Shown here piece after piece: positions 15,220 to 24,060 of a DNA stretch of 64,000 nt. The notes below the pieces were generated by a model. The model searched no databases. It saw nothing but the letters and a program-made list of their open reading frames with translations, and was not told where the DNA came from. Location of the stretch: contig OY970165.1 in assembly GCA_963706605.1 (NCBI GenBank), positions 186,001-250,000 on the forward strand. The letters are read 5' to 3'. The translations under genes and the position numbers were made by a program. Numbering within the stretch: the stretch's first letter is position 1; every line of letters begins with the position of its first letter. This DNA comes from VRUE01 sp963706605. Its GTDB lineage: Bacteria; Actinomycetota; Thermoleophilia; Solirubrobacterales; 70-9.

Positions 15220-16851
15220 ATGGCTGGTCGATCTTCCTCTGGCACCGGGCGCCGTGCCGGGGCGCGTTCCTCGGCGGGGAACCCCTCGCTCTCCGATCTC
15301 GACCATCGCATCCTCGACCTTCTCTCCTCTCTCCGGGTTCTGACCCTGCCTCAGCTCGCCACTATCTCGCCCGAGATCCCCTCACGTACCTTGCGTTATC
15401 GAACCGCCCGCCTCGCCAAGCATGGCTTCGTCGGTCGAACTCGGCCCTACCGCGAACGCGGCTCAGCGCCGCATCACCTCTGGCCGACGCGCAAGGGCGA
15501 GGCAATCGCCAACGGCGAGCCGCCGCCACGCGGCGGCGAGCGGCGCGAGCCGAACCCGCTGTTCCTCGCCCACGCCGCTGGCCTCAGCGAGCTTTACGTG
15601 GTGCTGAAGACCGGACTGCCGGAGGGCATCCGGCTGGCGAGCTTCGAGCGCGAGGCTGAGGCGCGCGAGACGTTCACCACGCTCAGCCGCGACAAGCGGG
15701 CCATCGCGCCCGATGCCTGCATCCAGATCACCAACACCAACGGCAAGGGGCTTATCGGCCTCGTCGAGCTGGACCTCGGCACGATGTCCCACCGCCAGCT
15801 CAAAGCCAAGGCGGCGGGCTACGGCGAGTACGCCCGGCGCGGAGCTTGGCGCCAGCGCAACGCCTACTGCCCGCCGCTGCTGTTCATCACCACCAGCGAG
15901 AAGCGGGCGCGGTCCTTCCTCGTCGCCGCCGAGCGGGAGATCGACAGCGCCCGGATGCTGGTCGCCTGCGTCGGGCTTGCCCGCGACCTTCGGCGCTGCA
16001 TCATCGCGCCGGAGTGGATGGTCGGCGAAGGCGAACAGCACGTCGACCTGCTTGGCATTCTCCGCGTCGCGCGTCGGCCCTACGACGAAGCAAACGAGCG
16101 CGAGGAAGCCCAGCGCCGTGAGGAAGAGGCCGAGCGCGAGCGGCTGCGCTCTGACCCCGAGGCCCTGGCCGAGCGGCTGCGGGGCGAGCTTCGCCACGGT
16201 TGGGGAGATGACCAGCTCGGCCGAGAAGCGACCGATGCTCTTCGCCTCTCAGTCCAAGGCAGGGGCGGGCTGAACAAGATTGAGCGCGCCGCCCTGAAGG
16301 CGGTCGGCGGGATGCTGGCCGAACCGCTCTCCGCCCGTCTCGCCGAGGGAGGACCAACTCCCTCCGAGCGCGAGGCGCTGGCGGCCCTGGTCGCCCACCA
16401 CCGCGCGAGCCAGATCGAACGCCTGGACGAGATGGCCGGGCGATTCGGGGAAGGGCCGAAGGTGCGTCGGCGCCGCCGCTGCCTCGCGGATGGCGACCTC
16501 CTCGGCACCGACTCGCTGGCGAGGCTGCCCCACGATGCCGAGCAGGACCGCGAGAGCGCCGCCGAACAGGACCGCCTGCGGGAGGACTATCTGCACGTAC
16601 GTGAGGCGGTGGCTGAGCAACTCTCCAAGAGGCACGGCTTCATCGCTCGGCGCCGCATCGGCCACGATGCCTTCCTCGCTCAAGTCGACCGAGACAGTCT
16701 GCGCATCTGCAAGGGCTGCGGGGAGATCGCCTATCCCGACCCCGAGCGCGAGCCGCGCCCTAGCGGTCGGCGCAACGTCGCCGGGCGATGCCATTTCTGC
16801 GGGGCCGGGGCACTGAGCGAGCTTCCGAGCGAGGGGGTCGAGCCGACTTGA
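15220..16851 (+). CDS. Replication-relaxation family protein
   Basis: 543 residues from the ATG at 15220 (a GTG lies just before it). The N-terminal winged-helix segment (DHRILDLLSSLRVLTLPQLA, then LRYRTARLAKHGFVGRTRPY) followed by a WPTRKGEAIA segment is typical of actinobacterial replication-relaxation/mobilisation proteins. A long charged central region is followed by a C-terminal zinc ribbon, CKGC and CHFC (about residues 500-530). It probably binds element DNA for mobilisation or replication. Located upstream of the serine recombinase in the same orientation, consistent with an integrative mobile element. Confidence 0.72.
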   Translation: MAGRSSSGTGRRAGARSSAGNPSLSDLDHRILDLLSSLRVLTLPQLATISPEIPSRTLRYRTARLAKHGFVGRTRPYRERGSAPHHLWPTRKGEAIANGEPPPRGGERREPNPLFLAHAAGLSELYVVLKTGLPEGIRLASFEREAEARETFTTLSRDKRAIAPDACIQITNTNGKGLIGLVELDLGTMSHRQLKAKAAGYGEYARRGAWRQRNAYCPPLLFITTSEKRARSFLVAAEREIDSARMLVACVGLARDLRRCIIAPEWMVGEGEQHVDLLGILRVARRPYDEANEREEAQRREEEAERERLRSDPEALAERLRGELRHGWGDDQLGREATDALRLSVQGRGGLNKIERAALKAVGGMLAEPLSARLAEGGPTPSEREALAALVAHHRASQIERLDEMAGRFGEGPKVRRRRRCLADGDLLGTDSLARLPHDAEQDRESAAEQDRLREDYLHVREAVAEQLSKRHGFIARRRIGHDAFLAQVDRDSLRICKGCGEIAYPDPEREPRPSGRRNVAGRCHFCGAGALSELPSEGVEPT

Positions 16852-16961
16852 GATCCGGGCGCGACGGAGCTACACATCGTGGGCGGATCGCAGCTCGGTG
16901 CCGCCGCGATCACGAAGGCAGGCGACACAAAGCGACCCCGGTCGGCGACCTGGAGGCCACG

Positions 16962-17084
16962 ATGTCGATTGAACAGACCAAGCCTGGATCAGCGCTGGAC
17001 GATCAGCTTCGCCGCGAGCAGGCCAAGGCGATCTTCGATTTGCTCGCTTCCCAGCGCCGCAAGGCTGAGTGCGAGGACCAATGA
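16962..17084 (+). CDS. 40-residue small protein
   Basis: Begins SIEQTKPGSALDDQLRREQAK and ends with a basic/acidic helix. A GGAGG ribosome site precedes the ATG by about 6 nt. Short helical proteins of this type often sit between element genes; function unknown. A frame that begins at its stop (ATGA, 17081) has Ser/Arg-rich, shadow-like composition and is not called. Confidence 0.4.
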   Translation: MSIEQTKPGSALDDQLRREQAKAIFDLLASQRRKAECEDQ

Positions 17085-17112
17085 CCGGCGCGGCTTGCTA
17101 CGACCAGCACGC

Positions 17113-17301
17113 TCAGTGCGACTCGCGGGAACGCCGCACGGCGGCCGCGACGTTCGGCATTGGCTCGCCAGTCAGGGTCTCGCCCCAGCCCGTGGGCAAC
17201 GCAGCCATTTCCGGCTCTTCGGAGATAACAATCCGCGCGCGGGCTGCTCTGACCTCATCGAGGTCAAGCACCTCACGCAGCAGCTTCTCCTTCGCGGTCA
17301 C
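17113..17301 (-). CDS. 62-residue antitoxin-like small protein
   Basis: GTG start. Reads TAKEKLLREVLDLDEVRAARARIVI and ends in a Pro/Gly-rich tail; the first helix resembles the opening of DUF2281/antitoxin-like small proteins. Codon composition looks real, while the opposite frame is Ser/Arg-rich. It is antisense to the spacer before the recombinase, and a ribosome site is not obvious, so the call is tentative. Confidence 0.45.
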   Translation of the reverse strand: MTAKEKLLREVLDLDEVRAARARIVISEEPEMAALPTGWGETLTGEPMPNVAAAVRRSRESH

Positions 17302-17349
17302 GGTTAGAGCGTACCGGTCGACCCCGCGTAAATCCGAGGAAAGGAACCG

Positions 17350-19068
17350 ATGATGCGACGCTTTGCCTGGTACGGACGGCTCTCGACCAAGGACAAGCAG
17401 GACCCGACCCTCTCCTTCCCCTCGCAGCGAGAGGCCTGCGCAACGAAGGCGGCCGAGCTGGGCGGCGAGATCGTCTGCGAGTTCACCGATCAGGAGGCGG
17501 GGCGCCGCGACGACCGCGCCGGTTGGGCCGACCTGTTGCGCGAGGCGAAAGAGCCTGACGCCCGCCGCTTCGACGCGGTGATCATCTACTCGACCTCGCG
17601 CCTCAGCCGCGACCTGTTCCATGCGCTCACCTACGAGCGCGAGATGACGCGGGCGGAGGTCGAGGTCTTCTACGCGCTCACCGCCGGCGACCAGACCAGT
17701 CCCGAGGGGCGGCTGATCCGCCACATGTTTCAGGCGCTCGACCAGTTCGAGGTCGAGAAGCTGGGCCGAGAAGTCCGGCGCGGCCAGAAGGAGAACACGC
17801 GACAGGGCTACCGCAACGGCGGGCGGGCACCGTACGGATATCGCCTGCAGCATGAGGCGCATCCCGACCCAGCACGGGCGAAGGCGGGCGATACGAAGTC
17901 GCGCCTCGTCGCCGACCCCGAGCGGGCGCCAGTGGTCGCCGAGATCTTCGACCTCTTCCTCTCCGGTTCTGGCTACAAGGAGATCGCCAACCACCTGAAC
18001 CGGCCCGGTGGCCCGCCGACCCCCAACCACGTCGATTCCAAGCGCAACACCTCCGGCAAGTGGGCGAAGACGACGATCAAGTCGATGCTCGAAAACCCGA
18101 CCTACACCGGCCGCCTCTACTGGAACCGGCTCGACTCGCGCGCCCATAAGCAGGGCGCCGGGCCGGTGGTTCGCCGTAGCCCCGATGAATGGGTCGAAGC
18201 CGACGAGCGCCACGAGGCCCTGATCACCGATGAGCAGTTCGAGCGCGCGCGGACCGAGATGAAGCGCCGCAGCAACGGCCACGGCGGTCGCCGCCGTCGA
18301 CCGCAGAAACGGCCCTACCTCCTGCGCGGCATCGTCCACTGCGCCACCGGGCACAACCCGCTGCGGATGCAGGGCCGCGCCCGCAAAGGCGAGCCGACCT
18401 ATTACACCTGCGGCTACCGCACCTCCTACGGCGACCGTGCGGCCGAGGCGGTCGGCCACGGCAAATGGCAGTACGTCCGCGAGGACAGCCTGGTCACGCT
18501 GATCGACACCTTCTTCGCCTCGCGGATCTTCGGCGCTGACCGCCTCTCCCACTTCCGCGCTCAGAGTTCGATGCTGGCGAGCGAAGTGGAAGACCGCGAC
18601 GACGACCAGTGCGTGCGGATCGCCAAGCAGGTCGGCGAGGTCGAGCAGCGGATCGAGCGACAGCTTGCGGCAATAGAGGCTGGCGTCGACCCAGTCCTGG
18701 TTGGCGAGCGAATCCGCAACCTCAAGGCTGAGCGCGAGGAGGCGCAGGCCGCCCTCGCCCAGCTCGAAGCTTCACACCGGGACAGCACCGCCGTAGACCC
18801 CGCCGACGCGCTGGCGGTTCTCGGCACTCTGCCCGACCTCGGCGAGTCACTGATCGCCGCCGACCCTGAGGTACGTCGCGCGGTGTTCGACGCCTTCCGC
18901 CTCCGGGTCGAGATCGACCGCAACAGTGGTCAGATACGCCTGAAAGCGCTGGTGTCAAGCGCGTTCGGGGAGGCGACGAATCTAAGTGACCTGGGAGAGG
19001 CGGGTGATCCGGCTCTCTCCGATAAGGCCATACCGCTACGGGGATTCGAACCCCGGTTTCCGGACTGA
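17350..19068 (+). CDS. Large serine recombinase (integrase)
   Basis: 572 residues. An N-terminal resolvase domain has the nucleophile in YGRLSTKD (Ser12), and SRLSRD and the GRLIRHMFQALDQFE segment follow. A recombinase domain starts near residue 155 (NGGRAPYGYRL; SGSGYKEIANHLN; ENPTYTGRLYWN), then a zinc-binding region with CATGHNPL and YYTCGYR, and a coiled coil near 425-480. Such enzymes integrate or excise mobile elements at att sites. The last residues, LRGFEPRFPD, are antisense tRNA-Glu sequence: the frame runs into the tRNA and stops within it. The natural C-terminus was probably altered at integration or overlaps the att site. Confidence 0.92.
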   Translation: MMRRFAWYGRLSTKDKQDPTLSFPSQREACATKAAELGGEIVCEFTDQEAGRRDDRAGWADLLREAKEPDARRFDAVIIYSTSRLSRDLFHALTYEREMTRAEVEVFYALTAGDQTSPEGRLIRHMFQALDQFEVEKLGREVRRGQKENTRQGYRNGGRAPYGYRLQHEAHPDPARAKAGDTKSRLVADPERAPVVAEIFDLFLSGSGYKEIANHLNRPGGPPTPNHVDSKRNTSGKWAKTTIKSMLENPTYTGRLYWNRLDSRAHKQGAGPVVRRSPDEWVEADERHEALITDEQFERARTEMKRRSNGHGGRRRRPQKRPYLLRGIVHCATGHNPLRMQGRARKGEPTYYTCGYRTSYGDRAAEAVGHGKWQYVREDSLVTLIDTFFASRIFGADRLSHFRAQSSMLASEVEDRDDDQCVRIAKQVGEVEQRIERQLAAIEAGVDPVLVGERIRNLKAEREEAQAALAQLEASHRDSTAVDPADALAVLGTLPDLGESLIAADPEVRRAVFDAFRLRVEIDRNSGQIRLKALVSSAFGEATNLSDLGEAGDPALSDKAIPLRGFEPRFPD

Positions 19069-19103
19069 GAATCCGGCGTCCTAGTCCCCTAGACGATAGC
19101 GGC
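19031..19103 (-). tRNA. tRNA-Glu (CUC)
   Basis: Cloverleaf on the minus strand: acceptor arms GCCGCTA/TAGCGGT, D-arm, anticodon loop TTCTCAG inside CCGGA/TCCGG (anticodon CUC), T-arm with GTTCGAAT. CCA is not encoded. The serine recombinase frame ends inside its 3' half, pointing to use as an integration site. Confidence 0.95.
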
Positions 19104-19241
19104 GCGGAGGGCGACATTCTAGCGGGAGGCTGAGTCGCCGTCGTCCAGGCGGTCTGTCTGAAGCCAGACCTAGACTACGAACATGTGTTCGCTTGCTCGA
19201 GCGTCAGTCGAAATGCCGGGACGTGTAGATTCCAGCTTCCC

Positions 19242-19326
19242 GCGGCTGTGGCGAAATTTGGTATACGCGCGAGCTTCAGGTGCTCGTGGGGGAAACCCCG
19301 TGGAGGTTCGAGTCCTCTCAGCCGCA
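19242..19326 (+). tRNA. tRNA-Leu (CAG)
   Basis: 85-nt class II tRNA: acceptor GCGGCTG/CAGCCGC, anticodon loop TTCAGGT (CAG), long variable arm GGGGGAAACCCCG, T-loop GTTCGAGT. The HTH/LAGLIDADG-like pseudogene begins directly after it. Confidence 0.95.
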
Positions 19327-20133
19327 TGGCAGGAGCACCTCTGTACATAGGCAGGCAACCGTTGCAGAGGCTCTCAGGCTTCGTGACGAGGAGGGACTGG
19401 GTGCCCGGAAGGTTGCTCGGCAACTCCAACTGCCCGTCGGAACGGTGCGGGACTGGCACGCCGGGAAGCTACCGTGGCATTCGCGTCTGGTCGGCAGCCG
19501 CGATACCTGCCCGGCGAGGTGTTGGCCTGCGGGCAACTCGCACACCGATTCAGCGAGCTCGGCCCTACTTACGCTCACCTGCTCGGCCTGTACCTGGGAG
19601 ACGGCAGCATCGCCAGCCACCGAAGGGGCGTCTACCGCCTGCGAATCGCGCTGGACGAGAAATACCCTCGGATAGTCGACGAATGCGTTCAATCGATGCA
19701 GTCCATCTTCCCCGAGAACAGCGTAAATCGACTGCTCACTCCCTCTCACTGCTACTCCGTCTCCGCCTACTCGCGCTCTTGGCCGTGCCTCTTCCCCCAG
19801 CATGGCCCAGGCCCTAAGCACAATCGGCCGATCTTCCTCGTTCAATGGCAGCAGAGGCTGGCGGAACAGTGGCCAGAGCAACTGCTCAAGGGGCTGATTC
19901 AGTCCGACGGATCTCGCTCGATCAACACCGGCCGCGGCAGCTGGGCGCACCCTCGTTACTCCTTCACCAACGTGTCAACCGACATCACCAGCATCTTCTG
20001 CTCTGTCTGCGACTGCCTCGAATTGCGATGGACCGCCTCGTTTCCGACCCGTGAGTCGGCGGCGGTTTCGATCTACGTCTCGCGCAAGGCCGACGTCGCC
20101 AGGCTTGACGAGTTCGTCGGGCCGAAGCGTTGA
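19327..20133 (+). pseudogene. HTH-LAGLIDADG-like actinobacterial protein, frameshifted and lacking a clear start
   Basis: The first frame (from about 19340) gives a resolvase-like HTH (LRLRDEEGLGARKVARQLQL... VGTVRDW). Near 19526 a one-base deletion moves the reading to the frame ending at 20133. That frame has LLGLYLGDGSI and LLKGLIQSDGS, two LAGLIDADG-like motifs, plus WPCLFPQHGPGPKH and YVSRKADVARLDEFVGPK. The arrangement CPARC-W-x-CG across the shift suggests a zinc ribbon. The family is widespread in actinobacteria. No start codon is evident before the HTH; the gene abuts tRNA-Leu, so it was probably truncated on insertion. Confidence 0.65.
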
Positions 20134-21008
20134 GCGGTGGCGCTGATCTCCTCGACGAACTCGGGCCAGAGCTGGCGGGGGAAGTCGTGGCCCATGCCCT
20201 CGAAGATGCGCAGGCGGGAGCCGCGGATCGCGCGGGCGGTGGCGCGACCGGCGGGTGGGCGGATCAGCGGGTCGCTGGCGCCGTGCAGGACCGTCGCCGG
20301 CAGCCGCAGCTTGCGCAGCGCCGCGGTGCGATCACCCGAAGCCGTAATCGCGTGCAGCTGGCGAGCGACGCCGGCGCGGCTGTGGGAGCGATCGTAGGAG
20401 ATGGCGGCCATTTCGCGGAAACGGGGCTCGTCCATCGGATAGGCGGGTGAGCCAATGGTCTTGAAGGTCCTCACGCTGCGGTCGATCGCCGCCTCGCGCC
20501 CAGCGCCGGGGCGCGCGAAGAGTGTCCCGAGGGCCTTCCAGGTCGGCATCCCGAGCCAGCGATTGCCGGTGCTCGACATCATCGAGACCAGCGAGCGCAC
20601 CCGCTCCGGCCGACGGATCGCCACCGTCTGGGCGATCATCCCGCCCATCGAGGCGCCGACCAGGTGCGCCGAGTCGATGCCCAGATGGTCCATCAACCCG
20701 GTCGTGTCCTCGCCCATGTCGCGCAGCAGATATGGGGCGGTGCGGCGGCGCCCCAGCAGCATGTCGGTGCGCTTGGGCAGCCCGGCGGAATCGATCTTGG
20801 TCGAGCGGCCGATGTCGCGATTGTCGAAACGGACGACGCGGAAGCCACGTTCGGCCAACATCGCGCAGAACCCCTCGTCCCAGGCGATCATCTGGGTCGC
20901 CAGACCCATGATCAGCAGCAGCGGCTCGCCGTCCTCCTCGCCGATCTCCTGATAGGCGATCTCGATCCCGTTGACGGGAGCAAGCCGCTCCTCACTGAGG
21001 CCGCTCAT
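20073..21008 (-). CDS. Alpha/beta hydrolase
   Basis: 311 residues. RFDNRDIGRS follows strand 3, GASMGGM carries the nucleophile Ser (about residue 126), an Asp sits in ASDPLIRP and the His in GMGHDFP, giving a complete triad. This is the common esterase/hydrolase type with an NxDxGxS loop. The substrate is unknown. The last 20 residues read antisense through the 3' end of the HTH/LAGLIDADG-like gene, so the original C-terminus was probably near 20135. Confidence 0.82.
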   Translation of the reverse strand: MSGLSEERLAPVNGIEIAYQEIGEEDGEPLLLIMGLATQMIAWDEGFCAMLAERGFRVVRFDNRDIGRSTKIDSAGLPKRTDMLLGRRRTAPYLLRDMGEDTTGLMDHLGIDSAHLVGASMGGMIAQTVAIRRPERVRSLVSMMSSTGNRWLGMPTWKALGTLFARPGAGREAAIDRSVRTFKTIGSPAYPMDEPRFREMAAISYDRSHSRAGVARQLHAITASGDRTAALRKLRLPATVLHGASDPLIRPPAGRATARAIRGSRLRIFEGMGHDFPRQLWPEFVEEISATAQRFGPTNSSSLATSALRET

Positions 21009-21045
21009 CGGGGCAGCTTAGCCACGCCAGCTAAGTTTGCGCTCA

Positions 21046-22161
21046 ATGCGGACCGCGATCGTCTCCGACCTGCACCTGGGCAGCGCCTTCGGGGAGGATC
21101 TGCTGCGCGACACCGCGGTCCGTCGCACTCTGCTCGATCAGCTCGACGGCACCGATCGTCTGGTCCTGCTCGGCGACGCGCTGGAGCTGCGCGAGCTGCC
21201 GCTCACCACCATCCTCGAGAGCGCCCGACCCTTCTTCGAAGAGATCGGCGCGGCGATGGCCGGCCGAGAGGTGGTTCTGGTGCCGGGCAACCACGACCAC
21301 CGCCTTGCCGAACCCCTTCTGGAGCAGAGGGCACTGGGGGGAAAGCCGTTGGGTCTGGAGCATCGCGCCGATCCCACGGGTGAGGCGGCAACGCGGATCG
21401 CCGCCTGGCTGGGCGGCGCCGAGCTGCGGTTCGCCTATCCGGGGATCTGGCTGCGCGACGACGTCTATGCAACCCACGGTCACTACATGGACTGCCACAT
21501 GAGCCTTCCCCGACTCGAGTGCATCGCCGCAGCCGCCTCGATGCGCACCCTCGGGCCGCTGCCCGAGCACCCTCTCCCAGCCGACTACGAGCGAGTGCTG
21601 CGACCGGTCTACGGCCTCACCTTCGGCCTCGCCCAGGGCGGCGCGGCGCGACGTGCCACCCGCCCCTCCGAGCGCGCTTGGCGGACGATCTCCAGCCGTA
21701 ACGGAAGCGGCGGCCGGGTCCGCCGGGCCGCGCGCCGAACGGCGGTCCGCGCCGGCGTGCTGGGTGCCGTCTGGGGAGTCAACCGACTCCTCCGGGCCGA
21801 CTTCGACGCCAACCTCTCCTCCGCTTCGATCTCCCACAGCGGCATCGCCGCGGCGACTGAGCTGGCTCAGAGGCTTGATCTCCGAGCCGCCCATGTGATC
21901 ACCGGCCACACCCACCGGGGCGGTCCCCGCGAGGACGAGGCCGAGTGGGCGCTGCCGGGTGGCGGCCGGCTCCACAACACCGGCAGTTGGGTCTTCTCCT
22001 CGGCCTTTCACCATCCCGGCACCCCGCCCGGCCCCTACTGGCCCGGGACGATCACCTGGCTCGAGGACGACGGTCCCCCCCACCGCTCCCAACTGCTGCT
22101 CGAGCGAACCCGCGACGAGCTGCGGGCGGCGGTTTCCCGCCTCGCCGCCGAAACCGCCTGA
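21046..22161 (+). CDS. Calcineurin-like metallophosphoesterase
   Basis: 371 residues. SDLHLGS (metal Asp and His), LLGDALELRE (GD metal site), PGNHDHRL (GNHD), ATHGHYMD and the late ITGHTHRGG together form the metallophosphoesterase active site. An internal 60-residue basic/hydrophobic section (RAARRTAVRAGVLGAVWGVN) may contact membrane. The ATG at 21046 is preferred over an upstream TTG at 21037. It might cleave UDP-sugar-lipid or nucleotide substrates; undecided. Divergent from the hydrolase at 21008. Confidence 0.85.
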   Translation: MRTAIVSDLHLGSAFGEDLLRDTAVRRTLLDQLDGTDRLVLLGDALELRELPLTTILESARPFFEEIGAAMAGREVVLVPGNHDHRLAEPLLEQRALGGKPLGLEHRADPTGEAATRIAAWLGGAELRFAYPGIWLRDDVYATHGHYMDCHMSLPRLECIAAAASMRTLGPLPEHPLPADYERVLRPVYGLTFGLAQGGAARRATRPSERAWRTISSRNGSGGRVRRAARRTAVRAGVLGAVWGVNRLLRADFDANLSSASISHSGIAAATELAQRLDLRAAHVITGHTHRGGPREDEAEWALPGGGRLHNTGSWVFSSAFHHPGTPPGPYWPGTITWLEDDGPPHRSQLLLERTRDELRAAVSRLAAETA

Positions 22162-22164
22162 GGC

Positions 22165-23040
22165 TCAGAGCCAGTCAGCGATGATCTCGCCGATCGCCTC
22201 GCCCGCGTCCTCCTGCAGGAAGTGGCCGGCGTTCTCGATCGCCCGCGGCGCCGGGAAGTTCAGCTGCGAGGAGACCCTCTCGCCGACCGAGAACGGCAGA
22301 ATCGGGTCGGAGTCCGCCCAGAGGACCAGCGCCGGGCGCTCGTCAATACGCAGCGCGTCGGCGACCCGTTTGCCCTCGACCGCCCCCGGCGCATCGGGCT
22401 CGGTTGGCAGGATCAACGGAAAGGCGCGGGGCCCGGCCTTCGACTCCGGGCTCGGATACGGCGCCTCATAGGCGGCGATCACCTCATCCCCGGGGTCGTT
22501 TTTGCAACCACCCCGAACCAACATCCCGACCGGGACGTCCGCATTGTCGCGAACGAAGTCGCGGAATTTGAGCCAGGTCTCGCTCATCCGCTGATGTCCG
22601 GTGAACGGCCCGGTCTCCATGATCACCAGGCGGGAGAAGCGCTCCGGGTGCTCAACCGCGAGCCGCAGCCCAATCGGACCGCCCCAGTCGTGGACGACCG
22701 CGGTGGCGTCGCGGACGTCAAGCTCCTCCAGCAACGCCGCCATCAGATCGACGTGGCGGTCGTAGGTGTACCAGCCGAGGTCGGTCGGCTTGTCGGAGCG
22801 GCCGAAACCGGCGTAATCGGGAGCGATGCAGCGGAAGCCGGCGTCGCGCACCGGTGGAATCACCTTGCGCCACAGGAACGACCAGGTCGGCTCACCGTGG
22901 AAGAAGACGACCGGTCTCCCCTCCCCCTCATCCAGGTAGGCAAGCCTCAGCCCGTCGATCTCCCGGTAGCGGGACTCGAAGGGAAAGTCGGGCAACCCCT
23001 GCAGGCTCCCCTCCGGCGTTCTCACCGCCTCGGCGCTCAC
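22165..23040 (-). CDS. Haloalkane dehalogenase-like alpha/beta hydrolase
   Basis: 291 residues from a GTG at 23040. HGEPTWSFLWRK carries the halide-site Trp of the DhlA-type dehalogenases, VVHDWGGPIGL has Asp rather than Ser as nucleophile, and the general His lies in ENAGHFLQED. APDYAGFGRSDKP is also characteristic. The usual length is about 300. It would hydrolyse haloalkanes or similar esters. Ends 3 nt past the convergent phosphoesterase. Confidence 0.85.
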   Translation of the reverse strand: MSAEAVRTPEGSLQGLPDFPFESRYREIDGLRLAYLDEGEGRPVVFFHGEPTWSFLWRKVIPPVRDAGFRCIAPDYAGFGRSDKPTDLGWYTYDRHVDLMAALLEELDVRDATAVVHDWGGPIGLRLAVEHPERFSRLVIMETGPFTGHQRMSETWLKFRDFVRDNADVPVGMLVRGGCKNDPGDEVIAAYEAPYPSPESKAGPRAFPLILPTEPDAPGAVEGKRVADALRIDERPALVLWADSDPILPFSVGERVSSQLNFPAPRAIENAGHFLQEDAGEAIGEIIADWL

Positions 23041-23047
23041 GGCCCGA

Positions 23048-24025
23048 TCATGGCAGTTGGCGCAAAAAGCTGCCCACCTGGGGACCGAAGTAGGGCGAGA
23101 AGAGCTGCGTCGGACGGCCCTGGTAGCCGTAGCTGGTGACACCGCCGATCAATTCCCCGTCGAAGATCCAAGCTCCCCCGCTGGCCCCCGCCGCCATGTC
23201 ACAGGAAGCCGGCATGGTCGGCGGGCCGGTGAAAGAATTCGTGAGGCGGTCCAGCCCGAGGCCGTGTGCGCCGCAGGTCCGCAGTTCTTCCCCACCCGCG
23301 CGCGCCGCCGGGTAGCCGAAAATCTGGAAGGCGGCGAGTCGCGATTTGGACGTCGCGTAGCCACGACCTCCGACCACGTCGGTGAGCGCGCCGAATCGGT
23401 TCGGCTTGACCCGCAGGGCGGCGACGTCGAAATCTGGATTTTCTCCCCGCCGCCATTGCGGCATGACGAAGACGGACCTGACCTCAAAGGCCCCAAACGG
23501 GCGTATGCCGTGATCGTAAGCGGGGACGAAGGCGATGTGCCGACCCTCACTTCCCCTTTCGATCACGCAATGCCCGGCGGTGAGAACAATCGAGCGGCTC
23601 GGCGTGTTGAGAGCGGTGCCCGAGCAGGAGTAGGCCCCCTCACGAGGGTCGATCCCGACGATCTTCCCGTTCGTTCGGGTCCCGACGGCGGAGGAGTCGA
23701 GGACGCGGGCGCTGCTCGCGGTGGCGAGCCCGGGGGTCCGAAAGCGTGATTTCGGGGCGCGTCCGGGGACGCGCAGGGGCCGGCTCGGGGCACGCGGCGC
23801 TGCCCTCACGACGTGTACGGGAACCGACGCCGCCCGGGCAGCCGCCGGCAAGAACGCGGCAAGTAAAAGCAACACCGGCAACAGCGTTCGCGCCAGGCGT
23901 CCGATAGCGCGATTCATCCGCGGCATGGTGCCACATGGACGGTGTCGACTCGGCACATTGGCCAACAAGTCATTCACGGCAGGAAACACTTGCTTGGGGC
24001 AGAAGCTGCTCTTAGCATTTCCCAT
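23048..24025 (-). CDS. Secreted trypsin-like serine protease
   Basis: Chymotrypsin-fold protease. LTAGHC (His), NPDFDVAAL (Asp) and AAGASGGAW (Ser) complete the triad. A hydrophobic signal (LARTLLPVLLLLAAFLPAAARA) lies near residues 43-64 from the first ATG. That ATG (24025) has a strong AAGGAGGAGG ribosome site, but a start at 23917 would give a standard signal peptide; I cannot decide. It is followed 7 nt later by the dehalogenase-like gene. Secreted and probably self-contained, about 220 residues after the signal. Confidence 0.85.
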   Translation of the reverse strand: MGNAKSSFCPKQVFPAVNDLLANVPSRHRPCGTMPRMNRAIGRLARTLLPVLLLLAAFLPAAARAASVPVHVVRAAPRAPSRPLRVPGRAPKSRFRTPGLATASSARVLDSSAVGTRTNGKIVGIDPREGAYSCSGTALNTPSRSIVLTAGHCVIERGSEGRHIAFVPAYDHGIRPFGAFEVRSVFVMPQWRRGENPDFDVAALRVKPNRFGALTDVVGGRGYATSKSRLAAFQIFGYPAARAGGEELRTCGAHGLGLDRLTNSFTGPPTMPASCDMAAGASGGAWIFDGELIGGVTSYGYQGRPTQLFSPYFGPQVGSFLRQLP

Positions 24026-24060
24026 GTCCGTCCTCCTCCTTCTCAGCGAAAGGGTTACGC

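Larger units (their letters stand above)
15099..19068. mobile_element. Integrative element remnant or element core at tRNA-Glu
   Basis: A replication-relaxation protein, small genes and a large serine recombinase lie in one direction and end inside tRNA-Glu. These are typical core genes of integrative elements. Only the tRNA-Glu end is defined. The left boundary is unknown: I found no second copy of the tRNA-Glu sequence in the window, so the element may extend left to the OLD gene or beyond, or may have lost its other end. Confidence 0.5.

Noticed and set aside
17081..17353. 90-codon frame starting at the ATGA overlap with the 40-residue protein
   Set aside because: Ser/Arg/Thr-rich shadow composition; the opposite strand reads more like protein.
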